From: Thauera sp. 28
GTDB lineage: Bacteria > Pseudomonadota > Gammaproteobacteria > Burkholderiales > Rhodocyclaceae
Direction: 5' to 3'
NCBI RefSeq assembly: GCF_000310145.2
Contig: NZ_AMXA01000013.1
Span: 34,263 to 98,262, forward strand
DNA length: 64,000 bases
Under the pieces are notes generated by a model. That model saw only the letters and a list, made by a program, of their open reading frames with translations. It did not search any database and was not told where the DNA came from. Below are positions 39,879-46,929 of the stretch, in pieces. Every line of letters begins with the position of its first letter. Positions within the stretch are counted from its first letter, which is position 1. A program made the translations under genes and the position numbers.

Positions 39879-40292
39879 TCAGCTCGTCCACGGGTTGAAG
39901 ACCTCGACGGGCAGGCCGGCGAAATCCTTGGTGTTGCGTGTCACCAGTACCAGATCGTGTTCCAGGGCGGTCGCTGCGAGCAGGCTGTCAATCGTGGGCA
40001 GCGGTCGTCCGGCTGCAGCGACCAGACGCCCCCAGCGACCGGCCACTGCGCCATTGACGTCGAGGATGCGCCCGGTGAAGAAGGTGGGGAGATCCGTTTC
40101 GAGCCAATCGATCAGCGTCTGCTTTCGAACTTCGTCACCCACGCCTTCAATGCCCTTGCGGATCTCGCCGAGCGTCAGCACAGAGAGATGCAGGGTGGTG
40201 GGCGGCCGCTGCGAAAACCAGGCGACCACGCCGGGGTCTGGAGACTTGCGCCGCAGTTCGGACAACACGTTGGTGTCGATCAGATAGCTCAA
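39879..40292 (-). CDS. VapC-like PIN-domain toxin
   Basis: A 137-residue PIN-domain ribonuclease of the VapC/FitB type. Acidic catalytic residues lie in LIDTNVLSEL (Asp 6), LTLGEIRKG, PTIDSLLAATA and VTRNTKDF. Such toxins cleave RNA when not bound by their antitoxin. The start is TTG at 40292, which overlaps the antitoxin stop as TTGA, giving translational coupling. It is the leftmost gene of the accessory island. Confidence 0.9.
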   Translation of the reverse strand: MSYLIDTNVLSELRRKSPDPGVVAWFSQRPPTTLHLSVLTLGEIRKGIEGVGDEVRKQTLIDWLETDLPTFFTGRILDVNGAVAGRWGRLVAAAGRPLPTIDSLLAATALEHDLVLVTRNTKDFAGLPVEVFNPWTS

Positions 40293-40537
40293 AACGAGAC
40301 CTCGCGCGTCAGGCTCTGCTCGCGTTCGAGGGCGATGTCGTCTGTTCCGAACAAGGGTGAGCGTCGCATGAAGTCCACCAACGAGTCCTGTGCCTGTGAC
40401 AACCGATCAAAAGTTTCGCGCGAGATCACCACTGCGACCGACTTGCCGTGCAGGGTGATGTCCTGGGGCTGGGTCTGGGCGCGCTTGACCAGCTCCGACA
40501 TGCGCGCCTTAGCTTCCTGCATCTGCCAAGTCTGCAT
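40289..40537 (-). CDS. Phd/YefM-like antitoxin
   Basis: An 82-residue antitoxin with the Phd/YefM DNA-binding fold: WQMQEAKARMSELVKRAQTQPQ, then ITLHGKSVAVVISRETFDRL. The C-terminal tail would bind and block the PIN toxin encoded immediately downstream, and the N-terminal domain would repress the shared promoter. The 4-base overlap with the toxin gene and the order antitoxin-toxin are standard for the type. Confidence 0.9.
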   Translation of the reverse strand: MQTWQMQEAKARMSELVKRAQTQPQDITLHGKSVAVVISRETFDRLSQAQDSLVDFMRRSPLFGTDDIALEREQSLTREVSF

Positions 40538-41083
40538 TGTTTTGCCTCTCTTTCCGACTAGTATGGTCAGATTTTAGTGGCGGTCCGATCAATACTCAAG
40601 TCGCGACGCAGGCGCTTTCCCGGCATGGCCCCAGTAGAGCGGCTCCAGCATCTTCCTCAAGCGTGCCCCCGATCTAGGAGGTGAGTGCCTCCGGACCCTT
40701 GCAGATGGTGTCCGGGTCGTTGAATCGCCCGCCGTCGGGGCGCTGTCTGCGGCGGCGTCGTTTGTAGAGTGATGCTCTGGGGCGCAGGCGGAGGGTTGTC
40801 GGCCTCAGCCGACCTTGGGTCTGACGCCGACGTCGGGCGGCAATGCGTCGGTCACCGGCCGCTCACCTGTTTTCGGCGGTGAACGACCGCTTCCTGTGTC
40901 TGGCTATAGCCGGACCGGACCCTCACCCGTCGGTCGCGGAAGCGAAGCTTATGCGCCTCCTTTCGGAGCAAACCGGCCTGCCGTCTGCGGGCGATCCCGC
41001 AGTCGTTCGCGGATACGCCATCGCTTGCACGGGCTCGCCAGAGATCAAGGGGGAAGGCATAGAGACCTTGCATCAGTGATGAG
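40538..41083. other. Non-coding gap in the accessory island
   Basis: About 550 bases between the toxin-antitoxin pair and the XRE gene. Short frames in it have no ribosome sites and no recognisable domain. The stretch about 40800-40980 looks like eroded sequence of foreign origin, but no parent element can be named. Nothing else is seen. Confidence 0.5.
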
Positions 41084-41103
41084 TGTGTAGTATTAATTAC
41101 ACA
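41084..41103. promoter_or_regulatory. Operator-like palindrome at the XRE gene start
   Basis: TGTGTAGTATTAATTACACA has perfect 6-base arms (TGTGTA, TACACA) around 8 AT-rich bases and ends on the first base of the XRE start codon. Position and symmetry suggest autorepression by the XRE protein. Confidence 0.6.
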
Positions 41104-41456
41104 TGCTACATTTTGGTGAACACATAAGACAGGCTCGTGAAGCACTACAGGAGCAGGACCGGACGTTCTCGCTACGCCAGGTTGCTGCTCGCGTGGGTAT
41201 CGAACCAGCCTACCTTTCCAAGATCGAGCGGGGCATTTTTCAGCCACCGTCAGAGGACGTCATCGTGAAACTGGCCGGGGTCCTAGGAGAAGACAAGGAC
41301 GTCCTGCTCGCCTTGGCGGGCAAGCTCTCCAGCGACTTGCAGCAAATAATCATTCAGCGGCCCAAGCTCTTCGCGGAACTTCTTCGCCAACTGAGAGAGG
41401 TTCCTGATTACGCAATTCTTCGCGTGGTTCGGGAGGTCAGAGACGGACAGTGGTAA
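41103..41456 (+). CDS. XRE-family transcriptional regulator
   Basis: A 117-residue protein with an N-terminal Cro/C1-type helix-turn-helix (about residues 8-62: SLRQVAARVGIEPAYLSKIERG) and a helical C-terminal part. It probably represses its own operon through the palindrome overlapping its start. It lies 21 bases upstream of the 338-residue gene, and with the two small membrane proteins forms an operon-like set that is AT-richer than the surrounding chromosome, consistent with acquisition by transfer. The start codon overlaps the operator, so the message may have little or no leader. Confidence 0.88.
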   Translation: MLHFGEHIRQAREALQEQDRTFSLRQVAARVGIEPAYLSKIERGIFQPPSEDVIVKLAGVLGEDKDVLLALAGKLSSDLQQIIIQRPKLFAELLRQLREVPDYAILRVVREVRDGQW

Positions 41457-41477
41457 CAACGTTCAGGAGCGAGGACC

Positions 41478-42494
41478 ATGATCGAATTAAAGAACGACGA
41501 GCTTCTCATTCAGTTCCCCGATGTGCATGAGGATGCAGTTTGCCGTGTGGACTTTCAGCGGACGCTGCGCATTCCCGACGACAACCGGGACTATCCCCTG
41601 CCGCCAGGTTTGGGGCGCTTTTCAGTAGAGCACGTTGAAGATCACTCATCACGATTGCCTGCCGCATGGGTCGAGCGTGGCGGGGTCCTACTTCCGATGT
41701 ACCAGGCAGAGGCGCTGTGGATTAACTTTTCCAGTGGGAGCAGTTCCCGACGGAGCATCAGTTATCCGTTCGCAGTAAAAATTGCAGCAGGAAAGATTAA
41801 CGCGGTGACTGGGGATGAATGGGCCAACGGTCTCGCCAAGGATCCGCAGGACTATCTCGTGGTACCTGACCAACCTTGGCTAGACGGATTCTGCGTCCAG
41901 AAGGGTCTAATTAGACAGTTTGTTGCGATGCCCATGGGAGCGGGTTACACGGCGGAAGAACAGATCTCTGGCTTCGCTGCACATGGAGGCATTCAGATCA
42001 TCGTCTATCCGATGAAGCGAGATCGCTATGAAAAGTTGGTGAATCGGACCACGCCCTTATTCGATCCAGACATTTGCTACAGCCTTGCCGACCCATGCGA
42101 GTCGGTATCGATGGGATTGGCGCCCGGCGGCCTGATGCGGCAGGAGATCTATGAAGACAAGTATGGTTACGACGCTTGGGATACGTCCAGATCAAGTCGC
42201 TGCTTCATTCATATACTCAACAGCGCCCAGTGGGAGATCGTCACTGGCAAGTCTGTGCCACGAAAGCCACCGTCGGCGGCCGACTATACAAAAGCGGCGT
42301 TGCCTTGGTTCGAGTATTACGATGAAAAGCTCTGTCCGCTGAGTGGAGCAAAGAGCCTTGCAGGACTAGATAGTATTGGAGCCAAGAGCGTGAAACTCTC
42401 CGAGAAACCACTATCTGAGAATGCGCCTATACCTGAACAGAAAGTTATACAGATCAATTCTCCATCGCATCAGATTAAGGAAGGAAATTGGTAA
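41478..42494 (+). CDS. Uncharacterised conserved 338-residue protein
   Basis: I cannot assign a function. The protein is soluble, with no signal peptide or membrane segment, and starts after CAGGAGCGAGG. Segments that look strongly conserved are QRTLRIPDDNRDYPLPPGLG, QEDYLVVPDQPWLDG-like PQDYLVVPDQPWLDGF, GLIRQFVAMPMGAGYTAEEQ, LAPGGLMRQEIYEDKYG and the C-terminal IKEGNW. From memory, similar uncharacterised proteins occur in actinobacteria and other phyla. It lies in an operon-like set with an XRE regulator upstream and two small membrane proteins downstream, in a lower-GC island with toxin-antitoxin pairs and an IS. A stress or defence role is possible but only inferred from context. Confidence 0.7.
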   Translation: MIELKNDELLIQFPDVHEDAVCRVDFQRTLRIPDDNRDYPLPPGLGRFSVEHVEDHSSRLPAAWVERGGVLLPMYQAEALWINFSSGSSSRRSISYPFAVKIAAGKINAVTGDEWANGLAKDPQDYLVVPDQPWLDGFCVQKGLIRQFVAMPMGAGYTAEEQISGFAAHGGIQIIVYPMKRDRYEKLVNRTTPLFDPDICYSLADPCESVSMGLAPGGLMRQEIYEDKYGYDAWDTSRSSRCFIHILNSAQWEIVTGKSVPRKPPSAADYTKAALPWFEYYDEKLCPLSGAKSLAGLDSIGAKSVKLSEKPLSENAPIPEQKVIQINSPSHQIKEGNW

Positions 42495-42590
42495 TCGATA
42501 ACTGGAAGTCGCTTTTGCCTTCCGCAATGTACTGCACTCCCACTCACTCATCAACTCGCTTCACTGCTGACTCTTCAGTCGGAGTTTACG

Positions 42591-42887
42591 ATGCCTGTAC
42601 TCGAACCCTGGCTAGACTACGCCCTGATCTTTGTAATCCTCTTTTTTCCTCCGACTCTTATTCGGCTCGTCTGGCGTCGCTCGTTACCCAAGGCTACTGC
42701 GATCGTCCTGTGCGTTGCCTCATACTTCCCGTATCACATACTCTTCGCCGCGATCGGTGCTTCACCCTACACAAATCTCATAATGCTCGCTACCATCGCG
42801 AACTACTTCGTGTACAGATACAAGACTGGAACGGAAGCCCGCAAAGATGCGGTTGCAGCGCGCAGTAAGCTTGGATATGAGGAATAA
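42591..42887 (+). CDS. Small membrane protein, 98 residues
   Basis: A hydrophobic protein with three predicted membrane segments (about residues 9-28, 35-58 and 62-78) and a charged C-terminal tail. GGAG lies 8 bases before the ATG. No family is recognised. It follows the 338-residue gene by 96 bases on the same strand and has the same AT-richer composition, so it is likely part of the same unit. Confidence 0.65.
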   Translation: MPVLEPWLDYALIFVILFFPPTLIRLVWRRSLPKATAIVLCVASYFPYHILFAAIGASPYTNLIMLATIANYFVYRYKTGTEARKDAVAARSKLGYEE

Positions 42888-42993
42888 AGACAACATGCGA
42901 CTCACCCCTGTCACTTTGCACGCGCGCGGCGACAGCTAATTCAAATGATTAGACGTAAGATATGCAGTAATTGGCCTCAGGAGGTTTGCCATC

Positions 42994-43233
42994 ATGAATG
43001 GCGCACAGAGAGTTATCCTGCTAATTGCGGCACTTTTTTTCGTCGCAATGCTACTTTATCCGCCTTATCACCTAATCGCGAAAGAAGTTGTGATCAACCA
43101 GGGTTATCGCTGGATTTTCTCGCAGCCAGCGGGCTCAACTGTCAATGTTGGAATGCTAGTCACTCAATGGCTGATAGTGCTTACAGTTACGGGCCTCGCC
43201 TTCTTCATCGCCAAGACCGACCCACCGACTTGA
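42994..43233 (+). CDS. Small membrane protein, 79 residues
   Basis: A second small membrane protein with two predicted helices (about residues 6-28 and 52-73) and a periplasmic loop between them. AGGAGG lies 9 bases before the ATG, one of the best ribosome sites in the island, so the gene is very probably real despite its size. No family is recognised. The left end of the ISAs1 element begins 153 bases after its stop. Confidence 0.65.
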   Translation: MNGAQRVILLIAALFFVAMLLYPPYHLIAKEVVINQGYRWIFSQPAGSTVNVGMLVTQWLIVLTVTGLAFFIAKTDPPT

Positions 43234-43375
43234 TAGTCTTCTTGACTTTGAAGTCGACTTAAGATTGGCGACGACCTCTTGAAGGCGAGCCAGACGATGA
43301 ATGTCAATACGGTGACTGCGGAATCTACCCGCACGATAAGAACCATTGCAACGTGAACCTGGTGAAAGTATCGTC

Positions 43376-43385
43376 TGGCAGTTCC
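43376..43385. repeat. Target-site duplication, left copy
   Basis: TGGCAGTTCC directly abuts the left end of the IS and is repeated exactly at 44653-44662. Ten bases is within the 8-10 range known for the ISAs1 family. Confidence 0.9.
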
Positions 43386-44652
43386 CAGGGCAATCGCACC
43401 GACTTCGCATAAGCAAATGCAATAACGCTTTTACTTTCATGACCTTGCGAGACTCCTGTTCACATTGTCATAAGTTGTGTAGTTTCCTACCTTTTTGGGT
43501 ATCCCATGAAGGCAGGAAACGTCATGCCGCTGACGCAGGTGTTCGTCTCGATTTCCGACCCGCGCAGCGCGCGGCATGCGCGCCACGTCCTGGCCGAGTT
43601 GCTGACGGTGGCGGTGTGCGCGGTGCTCTCGGGTGTCGACGACTTCGTCGACATCGAGTTGTGGGCCGAGGCCAAGATCGACTGGTTGCGAGGCTTCATG
43701 AAGCTTGAGCATGGCATCCCGTCTCACGACACGATCGGACGCGTGTTCGGCCTGATCGCGCCCGACGAGTTCGAGTCCGCGTTCCGGCGCTGGGTGGGCA
43801 TGGTGGTGCCGGCGCTGGCCGGGGATACGGTCGTGGCGATCGACGGCAAGACGAGCCGGCGCTCGGGCGGCAAGAGCAAGACTGACGCCAGTCCGTTGCA
43901 CCTGGTGAGCGCGTTTGCGGCCGGCATGGGCGTCGTGCTGGGCCAGACGGCGACCGCCGAGAAGTCGAACGAGATCACCGCGATTCCCGAACTGCTTGCC
44001 AAGTTGGCGATCGAGGGCTGCGTGGTGACGATCGACGCGATGGGCACCCAGACAAAGATCGCCCGCACGATCCGCGAGCGCGGCGCGCATTACGTGCTGT
44101 GTGTGAAGGAGAACCATCCGAACCTGCACGATTCGATCCTGTTTGCCGACATCGATCCGCGAGGGCCGCTGACGCCGAGCTCGACCCATGAGACCACGAT
44201 CAAGGACCACGGTCGCATCGAGATCCGCCGATGCCGCGCCTACGCCGCGATCGATCGCCTCTACAAGTCCGAGGACTGGCAGGATCTGGCAAGCTTCGCG
44301 GTGGTCGAGCGCATTCGCACCGTGGGCGATCACACCAGCACCGAGCGCGTCTTCTACATCAGCAGCCTGCCCGCCGACGCCGAGCGCATCGCTCGGGCCG
44401 TACGCAGTCACTGGGAGGTGGAGAATCGGCTTCACTGGTGTCTGGACGTGCAGTTCAACGAGGATCAGTCACGGGTGCGCAGCGGCTATGCCGCCAACAA
44501 CCTGGCCATCGTTCGCCACATTGTGATGAACCTGCTGCGGCTCAACACGACGCGCAAGGCGAGCATCAAGTCCAAGCGCATGCTGGCGGCGACTATCGAC
44601 GAATTTCGTGCCGAGTTGCTTGGGGTTATGACATGAAGGTGCGATTGCCCTG
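43386..44652 (+). mobile_element. ISAs1-family insertion sequence, complete
   Basis: A 1267-base element bounded by perfect 15-base inverted repeats, CAGGGCAATCGCACC (43386-43400) and GGTGCGATTGCCCTG (44638-44652), and flanked by exact 10-base direct repeats. One transposase gene fills it. Intact ends, intact gene and exact duplications indicate recent insertion. Confidence 0.95.
43524..44636 (+). CDS. ISAs1-family transposase
   Basis: A 370-residue DDE transposase. The catalytic acids lie in AIDGKTSRRS, TIDAMGTQ and HWEVENRLHW, the typical ISAs1 layout, and the N-terminal region has the family's ISDPRSARHARHVLAELL. The length is normal for the family. The ATG at 43524 has AGGAA 8 bases upstream; an in-frame ATG lies 18 bases earlier. 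The stop lies 1 base before the right inverted repeat. Its high GC contrasts with the AT-richer sequence on both sides. Confidence 0.95.
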   Translation: MPLTQVFVSISDPRSARHARHVLAELLTVAVCAVLSGVDDFVDIELWAEAKIDWLRGFMKLEHGIPSHDTIGRVFGLIAPDEFESAFRRWVGMVVPALAGDTVVAIDGKTSRRSGGKSKTDASPLHLVSAFAAGMGVVLGQTATAEKSNEITAIPELLAKLAIEGCVVTIDAMGTQTKIARTIRERGAHYVLCVKENHPNLHDSILFADIDPRGPLTPSSTHETTIKDHGRIEIRRCRAYAAIDRLYKSEDWQDLASFAVVERIRTVGDHTSTERVFYISSLPADAERIARAVRSHWEVENRLHWCLDVQFNEDQSRVRSGYAANNLAIVRHIVMNLLRLNTTRKASIKSKRMLAATIDEFRAELLGVMT

Positions 44653-44662
44653 TGGCAGTTCC
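44653..44662. repeat. Target-site duplication, right copy
   Basis: TGGCAGTTCC, identical to 43376-43385, directly follows the right inverted repeat of the IS. Confidence 0.9.
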
Positions 44663-44695
44663 CGCCGCCTCGAAATCAAATCGTGCGGGAACTGC
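44655..44695. other. Inverted repeat interrupted by the IS target
   Basis: GCAGTTCCCGC (44655-44665) and GCGGGAACTGC (44685-44695) are perfect 11-base arms around 19 bases. The IS inserted at the outer edge of the left arm, and its target duplication takes in part of that arm. It sits at the 3' end of the minus-strand 141-residue gene and may be a terminator stem or the end of an older element. Confidence 0.5.
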
Positions 44696-44711
44696 GCAAG
44701 GGGCGAACACT

Positions 44712-45137
44712 TTACCAGTGAAGACTTGAAAGTCGTCCGTACTCGATATCGGCTGCTTCGCACGCCTCCTGGATGACGGTCTCCATAACGGTCTGATTCA
44801 GATTCGTCGCAAGCCATACTCCAGCGACGGGCCGGGCGTAGCAAGCTAGGTGGCTGCTGGCAGAGCAGTACAATCCGCTCTTTTCCCTGTGGATGTAGCG
44901 ACGAGTTCGACACTCGTTGCTTCGGTGGCGGACCTCGTCTAACGCGAGGAATTTCTCCAAGAATGGCGAGTCTTCGTCCGATAAGGATTGAATTGCGATA
45001 ACTACGCCGCTGATTCTATCCTTTGGCCGGAAAACTTCGTATTGACTCCAGCGTGCTGTAATGCGACGGCGAAGGACAACTCTCAGGGGCCGGTTGTTCA
45101 GATTTGTGAATATGCCGTTGATCGTCGGCTTGGTCAT
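44712..45137 (-). CDS. Hypothetical protein, 141 residues
   Basis: No family is recognised. The protein has no signal peptide or membrane segment, contains five cysteines and begins MTKPTINGIFTNLNNRPLRV. It is judged real because AGGAG lies 8 bases before the ATG and a plausible promoter (TTGATT and TAAAAC, 16 bases apart) sits just upstream. Codon use is less GC-biased than that of the neighbouring chromosome, in keeping with the island. It is convergent with the IS. Confidence 0.55.
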   Translation of the reverse strand: MTKPTINGIFTNLNNRPLRVVLRRRITARWSQYEVFRPKDRISGVVIAIQSLSDEDSPFLEKFLALDEVRHRSNECRTRRYIHREKSGLYCSASSHLACYARPVAGVWLATNLNQTVMETVIQEACEAADIEYGRLSSLHW

Positions 45138-45828
45138 TTGATTTACTCCTGTAGTAACGATGTGGCTGTAGTTTTATCATGCAGGGGAATTAAATCAAGG
45201 TTAACGCGGGCGTCCTTATTCGGACGACCAAGTAGACTGGTCTGCGTCGCCTTTCGAAGAAGGTCTGCGAGGTAAACGCGGCTGAATGTGGTAAACCGTT
45301 GGGTGAAGGCTTTTCTTGCCAGTATCCATTTGGGCTAGATTTTGCCTAATGGAGCTACGTTTGCCGCTCCACGATGAAATGCAAAGCCGGACCCATTGGA
45401 AGGGGCGGCGCAAAGCCTTTGCGTGATGAGGTCGCGGTCGTTTATGGAGACGGCACCACACGATAGGAAGAAGCGAACCACTCTGTCTAACAGCAGTATG
45501 GGAACCTCAGCAACAGCGCGGCTTCGAGGCACTTCTTGATGCCGCCAATTGGACAAGAGCACGATAGGACACAGACGGAAGGGCGGCAGATCAAGGGTAG
45601 CCGCCATTCGAACGGCCGGCCCACCTTCAGGCCGAGCGACAGCAACTGGCCGTGAGCGTGAGTACGAGGCCGTGCCAAGAAGCTGACATTCGATACGCGC
45701 GCCAAGCAGGCCAAGGTCCGCTGTCAGCGAAGTCCGGAAACTCACACTGCCGGCCAGGACCTGCCACTGGAATGGAGCTCCGGTAAGCGGACCGTGAGAA
45801 CTTGCCCTTGGAGGGCCGAGCGATTGCG
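45138..45828. other. Non-coding gap in the accessory island
   Basis: About 690 bases with no credible gene. The left part holds the promoter of the 141-residue gene. The part from about 45480 to 45780 is GC-richer; frames there (for example on the minus strand, 45335-45745) have no ribosome site or domain. It may be eroded mobile-element sequence; no parent can be named. Confidence 0.5.
45171..45198 (-). promoter_or_regulatory. Promoter candidate for the 141-residue gene
   Basis: On the minus strand TTGATT (45198-45193) and TAAAAC (45176-45171) are 16 bases apart, 34 bases upstream of the ATG, in an AT-rich stretch. Confidence 0.45.
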
Positions 45829-46161
45829 TCAGGCGAAGGCGTCAGGGCCCTGCATCCAGACGGGAATGTCGCGCTGGCCGTGGAGCACGCGCCAGACATC
45901 GATGTGGTCCGGTCGTTCGACGTAGAAGACGAGGTAGGGGTAGGGCGACAGCGTCCAGGCGCGCAGGCCAGGAAGGTCCAACTCATGCCCATAGCGCGGC
46001 GAGCCCGTGCCAGGATGGTGGGCGATGTGGGTATAGCTCTGTTCCAGTGCGTCGATGAAGCCGAGCGCAACAGATGAGGAAGCCTCTTCGAGGTAGTAGG
46101 CTATCGCGTCGTCGACGTCCTGGTTGGTCTGCTCACGCGGAACGACGGGTTTGACCTTCAC
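45829..46161 (-). CDS. parE: ParE-like toxin (RelE/ParE superfamily)
   Basis: A 110-residue toxin of the RelE/ParE fold: DVDDAIAYYLEEASSSVALGFIDALEQSYTHIAHHPGTGSPRYG followed (in two parts) by YPYLVFYVERPDHIDVWRVL and HGQRDIP. ParE members poison DNA gyrase. The start is GTG at 46161, overlapping the antitoxin stop by 4 bases (GTGA). It forms a unit with the ParD-like gene. Confidence 0.9.
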   Translation of the reverse strand: MKVKPVVPREQTNQDVDDAIAYYLEEASSSVALGFIDALEQSYTHIAHHPGTGSPRYGHELDLPGLRAWTLSPYPYLVFYVERPDHIDVWRVLHGQRDIPVWMQGPDAFA

Positions 46162-46409
46162 CCGTGAGAAACCGGCTTGGCAGCCCTACGTACCCGGTCA
46201 CGCAGACCTTCGAAGTAAGCGGAATCAGCCGGCGATGCCGGCGCAGCGGCTGCGCCGGCCAGCAGCACTCGACGCAAGCGCTGACGATCCTGATCCTTAC
46301 GGATCAGTTCGCGAACGTATTCGCTGCTGGTGCTATAGCCCCGTTCGTCCACCTGCTCATCCACGAAGGATTTCAGACTGTCGGGCAAGGAAATGTTCAT
46401 CGTGCTCAT
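46158..46409 (-). CDS. parD: ParD-like antitoxin
   Basis: An 83-residue antitoxin with an N-terminal ribbon-helix-helix (MNISLPDSLKSFVDEQVDER, then GYSTSSEYVRELIRKD) and a C-terminal toxin-binding tail. It neutralises the ParE-like toxin and should repress their promoter through the 17-base palindrome 19-35 bases upstream. It is the right-hand gene of the island; fmdB lies on the same strand beyond it. Confidence 0.92.
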   Translation of the reverse strand: MSTMNISLPDSLKSFVDEQVDERGYSTSSEYVRELIRKDQDRQRLRRVLLAGAAAAPASPADSAYFEGLRDRVRRAAKPVSHG

Positions 46410-46427
46410 GGGCGCAGATTAGCTGGC

Positions 46428-46444
46428 TTGGCAAAATTTGCCAA
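46428..46444. promoter_or_regulatory. parDE operator candidate
   Basis: TTGGCAAAATTTGCCAA is a perfect 17-base palindrome immediately upstream of parD, where ribbon-helix-helix antitoxins normally bind. Confidence 0.65.
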
Positions 46445-46501
46445 GACGGCGCATCCGACTTGGCCCCGCCAGTCACGCTGCACGACCGCTTCCCTTTCCC
46501 C

Positions 46502-46846
46502 TCAGTGACTAATCATCCACGGCCTCTTCGTCGGAAACGCCTTCGACCCATCGGCCGCCCTGACCGTCGATTTCGACGGTTTCCCGCTGCAACACCCGCA
46601 CCCCGGCCCGTGCTTGTGGCGCGCCGCGTACTCCGCGCTGGTCATCGGCGCATTGGCTGCGCGTTCGTTGGTGGCGTGGGCGCTGCGGGTGGCGCCGTCC
46701 ATCGTGGCCAGCGTTGGGGCGCTGAGCATGACGCGGTAGGACGCGGCGCCGCAGTGGGGGCAGGCGCAGGGTTCGTTGCGGGCGCTCATGGGGCGCAGGG
46801 CGGAGAAGTCGCCGCAGTCTTCGCAGAAGTATTCGTAGGTCGGCAT
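46502..46846 (-). CDS. fmdB: FmdB-like zinc-ribbon protein
   Basis: A 114-residue protein with the FmdB N-terminal zinc ribbon: MPTYEYFCEDCG and CPHCGAASYRVML supply four cysteines. The middle is Ala/Thr-rich and a second Cys-rich patch, GPGCGCCSG, lies near residue 95. In Methylophilus methylotrophus fmdB accompanies the formamidase gene and is thought to regulate it. The gene follows fmdA by 83 bases and is the last of the urt-fmd unit before the island. Confidence 0.88.
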   Translation of the reverse strand: MPTYEYFCEDCGDFSALRPMSARNEPCACPHCGAASYRVMLSAPTLATMDGATRSAHATNERAANAPMTSAEYAARHKHGPGCGCCSGKPSKSTVRAADGSKAFPTKRPWMISH

Positions 46847-46929
46847 GGTGGGATCCCGGTGGCGGGGCCCGCCGCGCGGGCTACGGCGGCGGGCGGGCTG
46901 CGGTGGAAGGGGCCGCGGTTGATGCGGGC

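Noticed and set aside
40815..41090. A 91-codon frame before the XRE gene
   Set aside because: No ribosome site, atypical composition and overlap with the regulator's operator; treated as non-coding.
45335..45745. A 136-codon minus-strand frame in the island
   Set aside because: No ribosome site, no domain and other frames equally open; it may be eroded mobile sequence.
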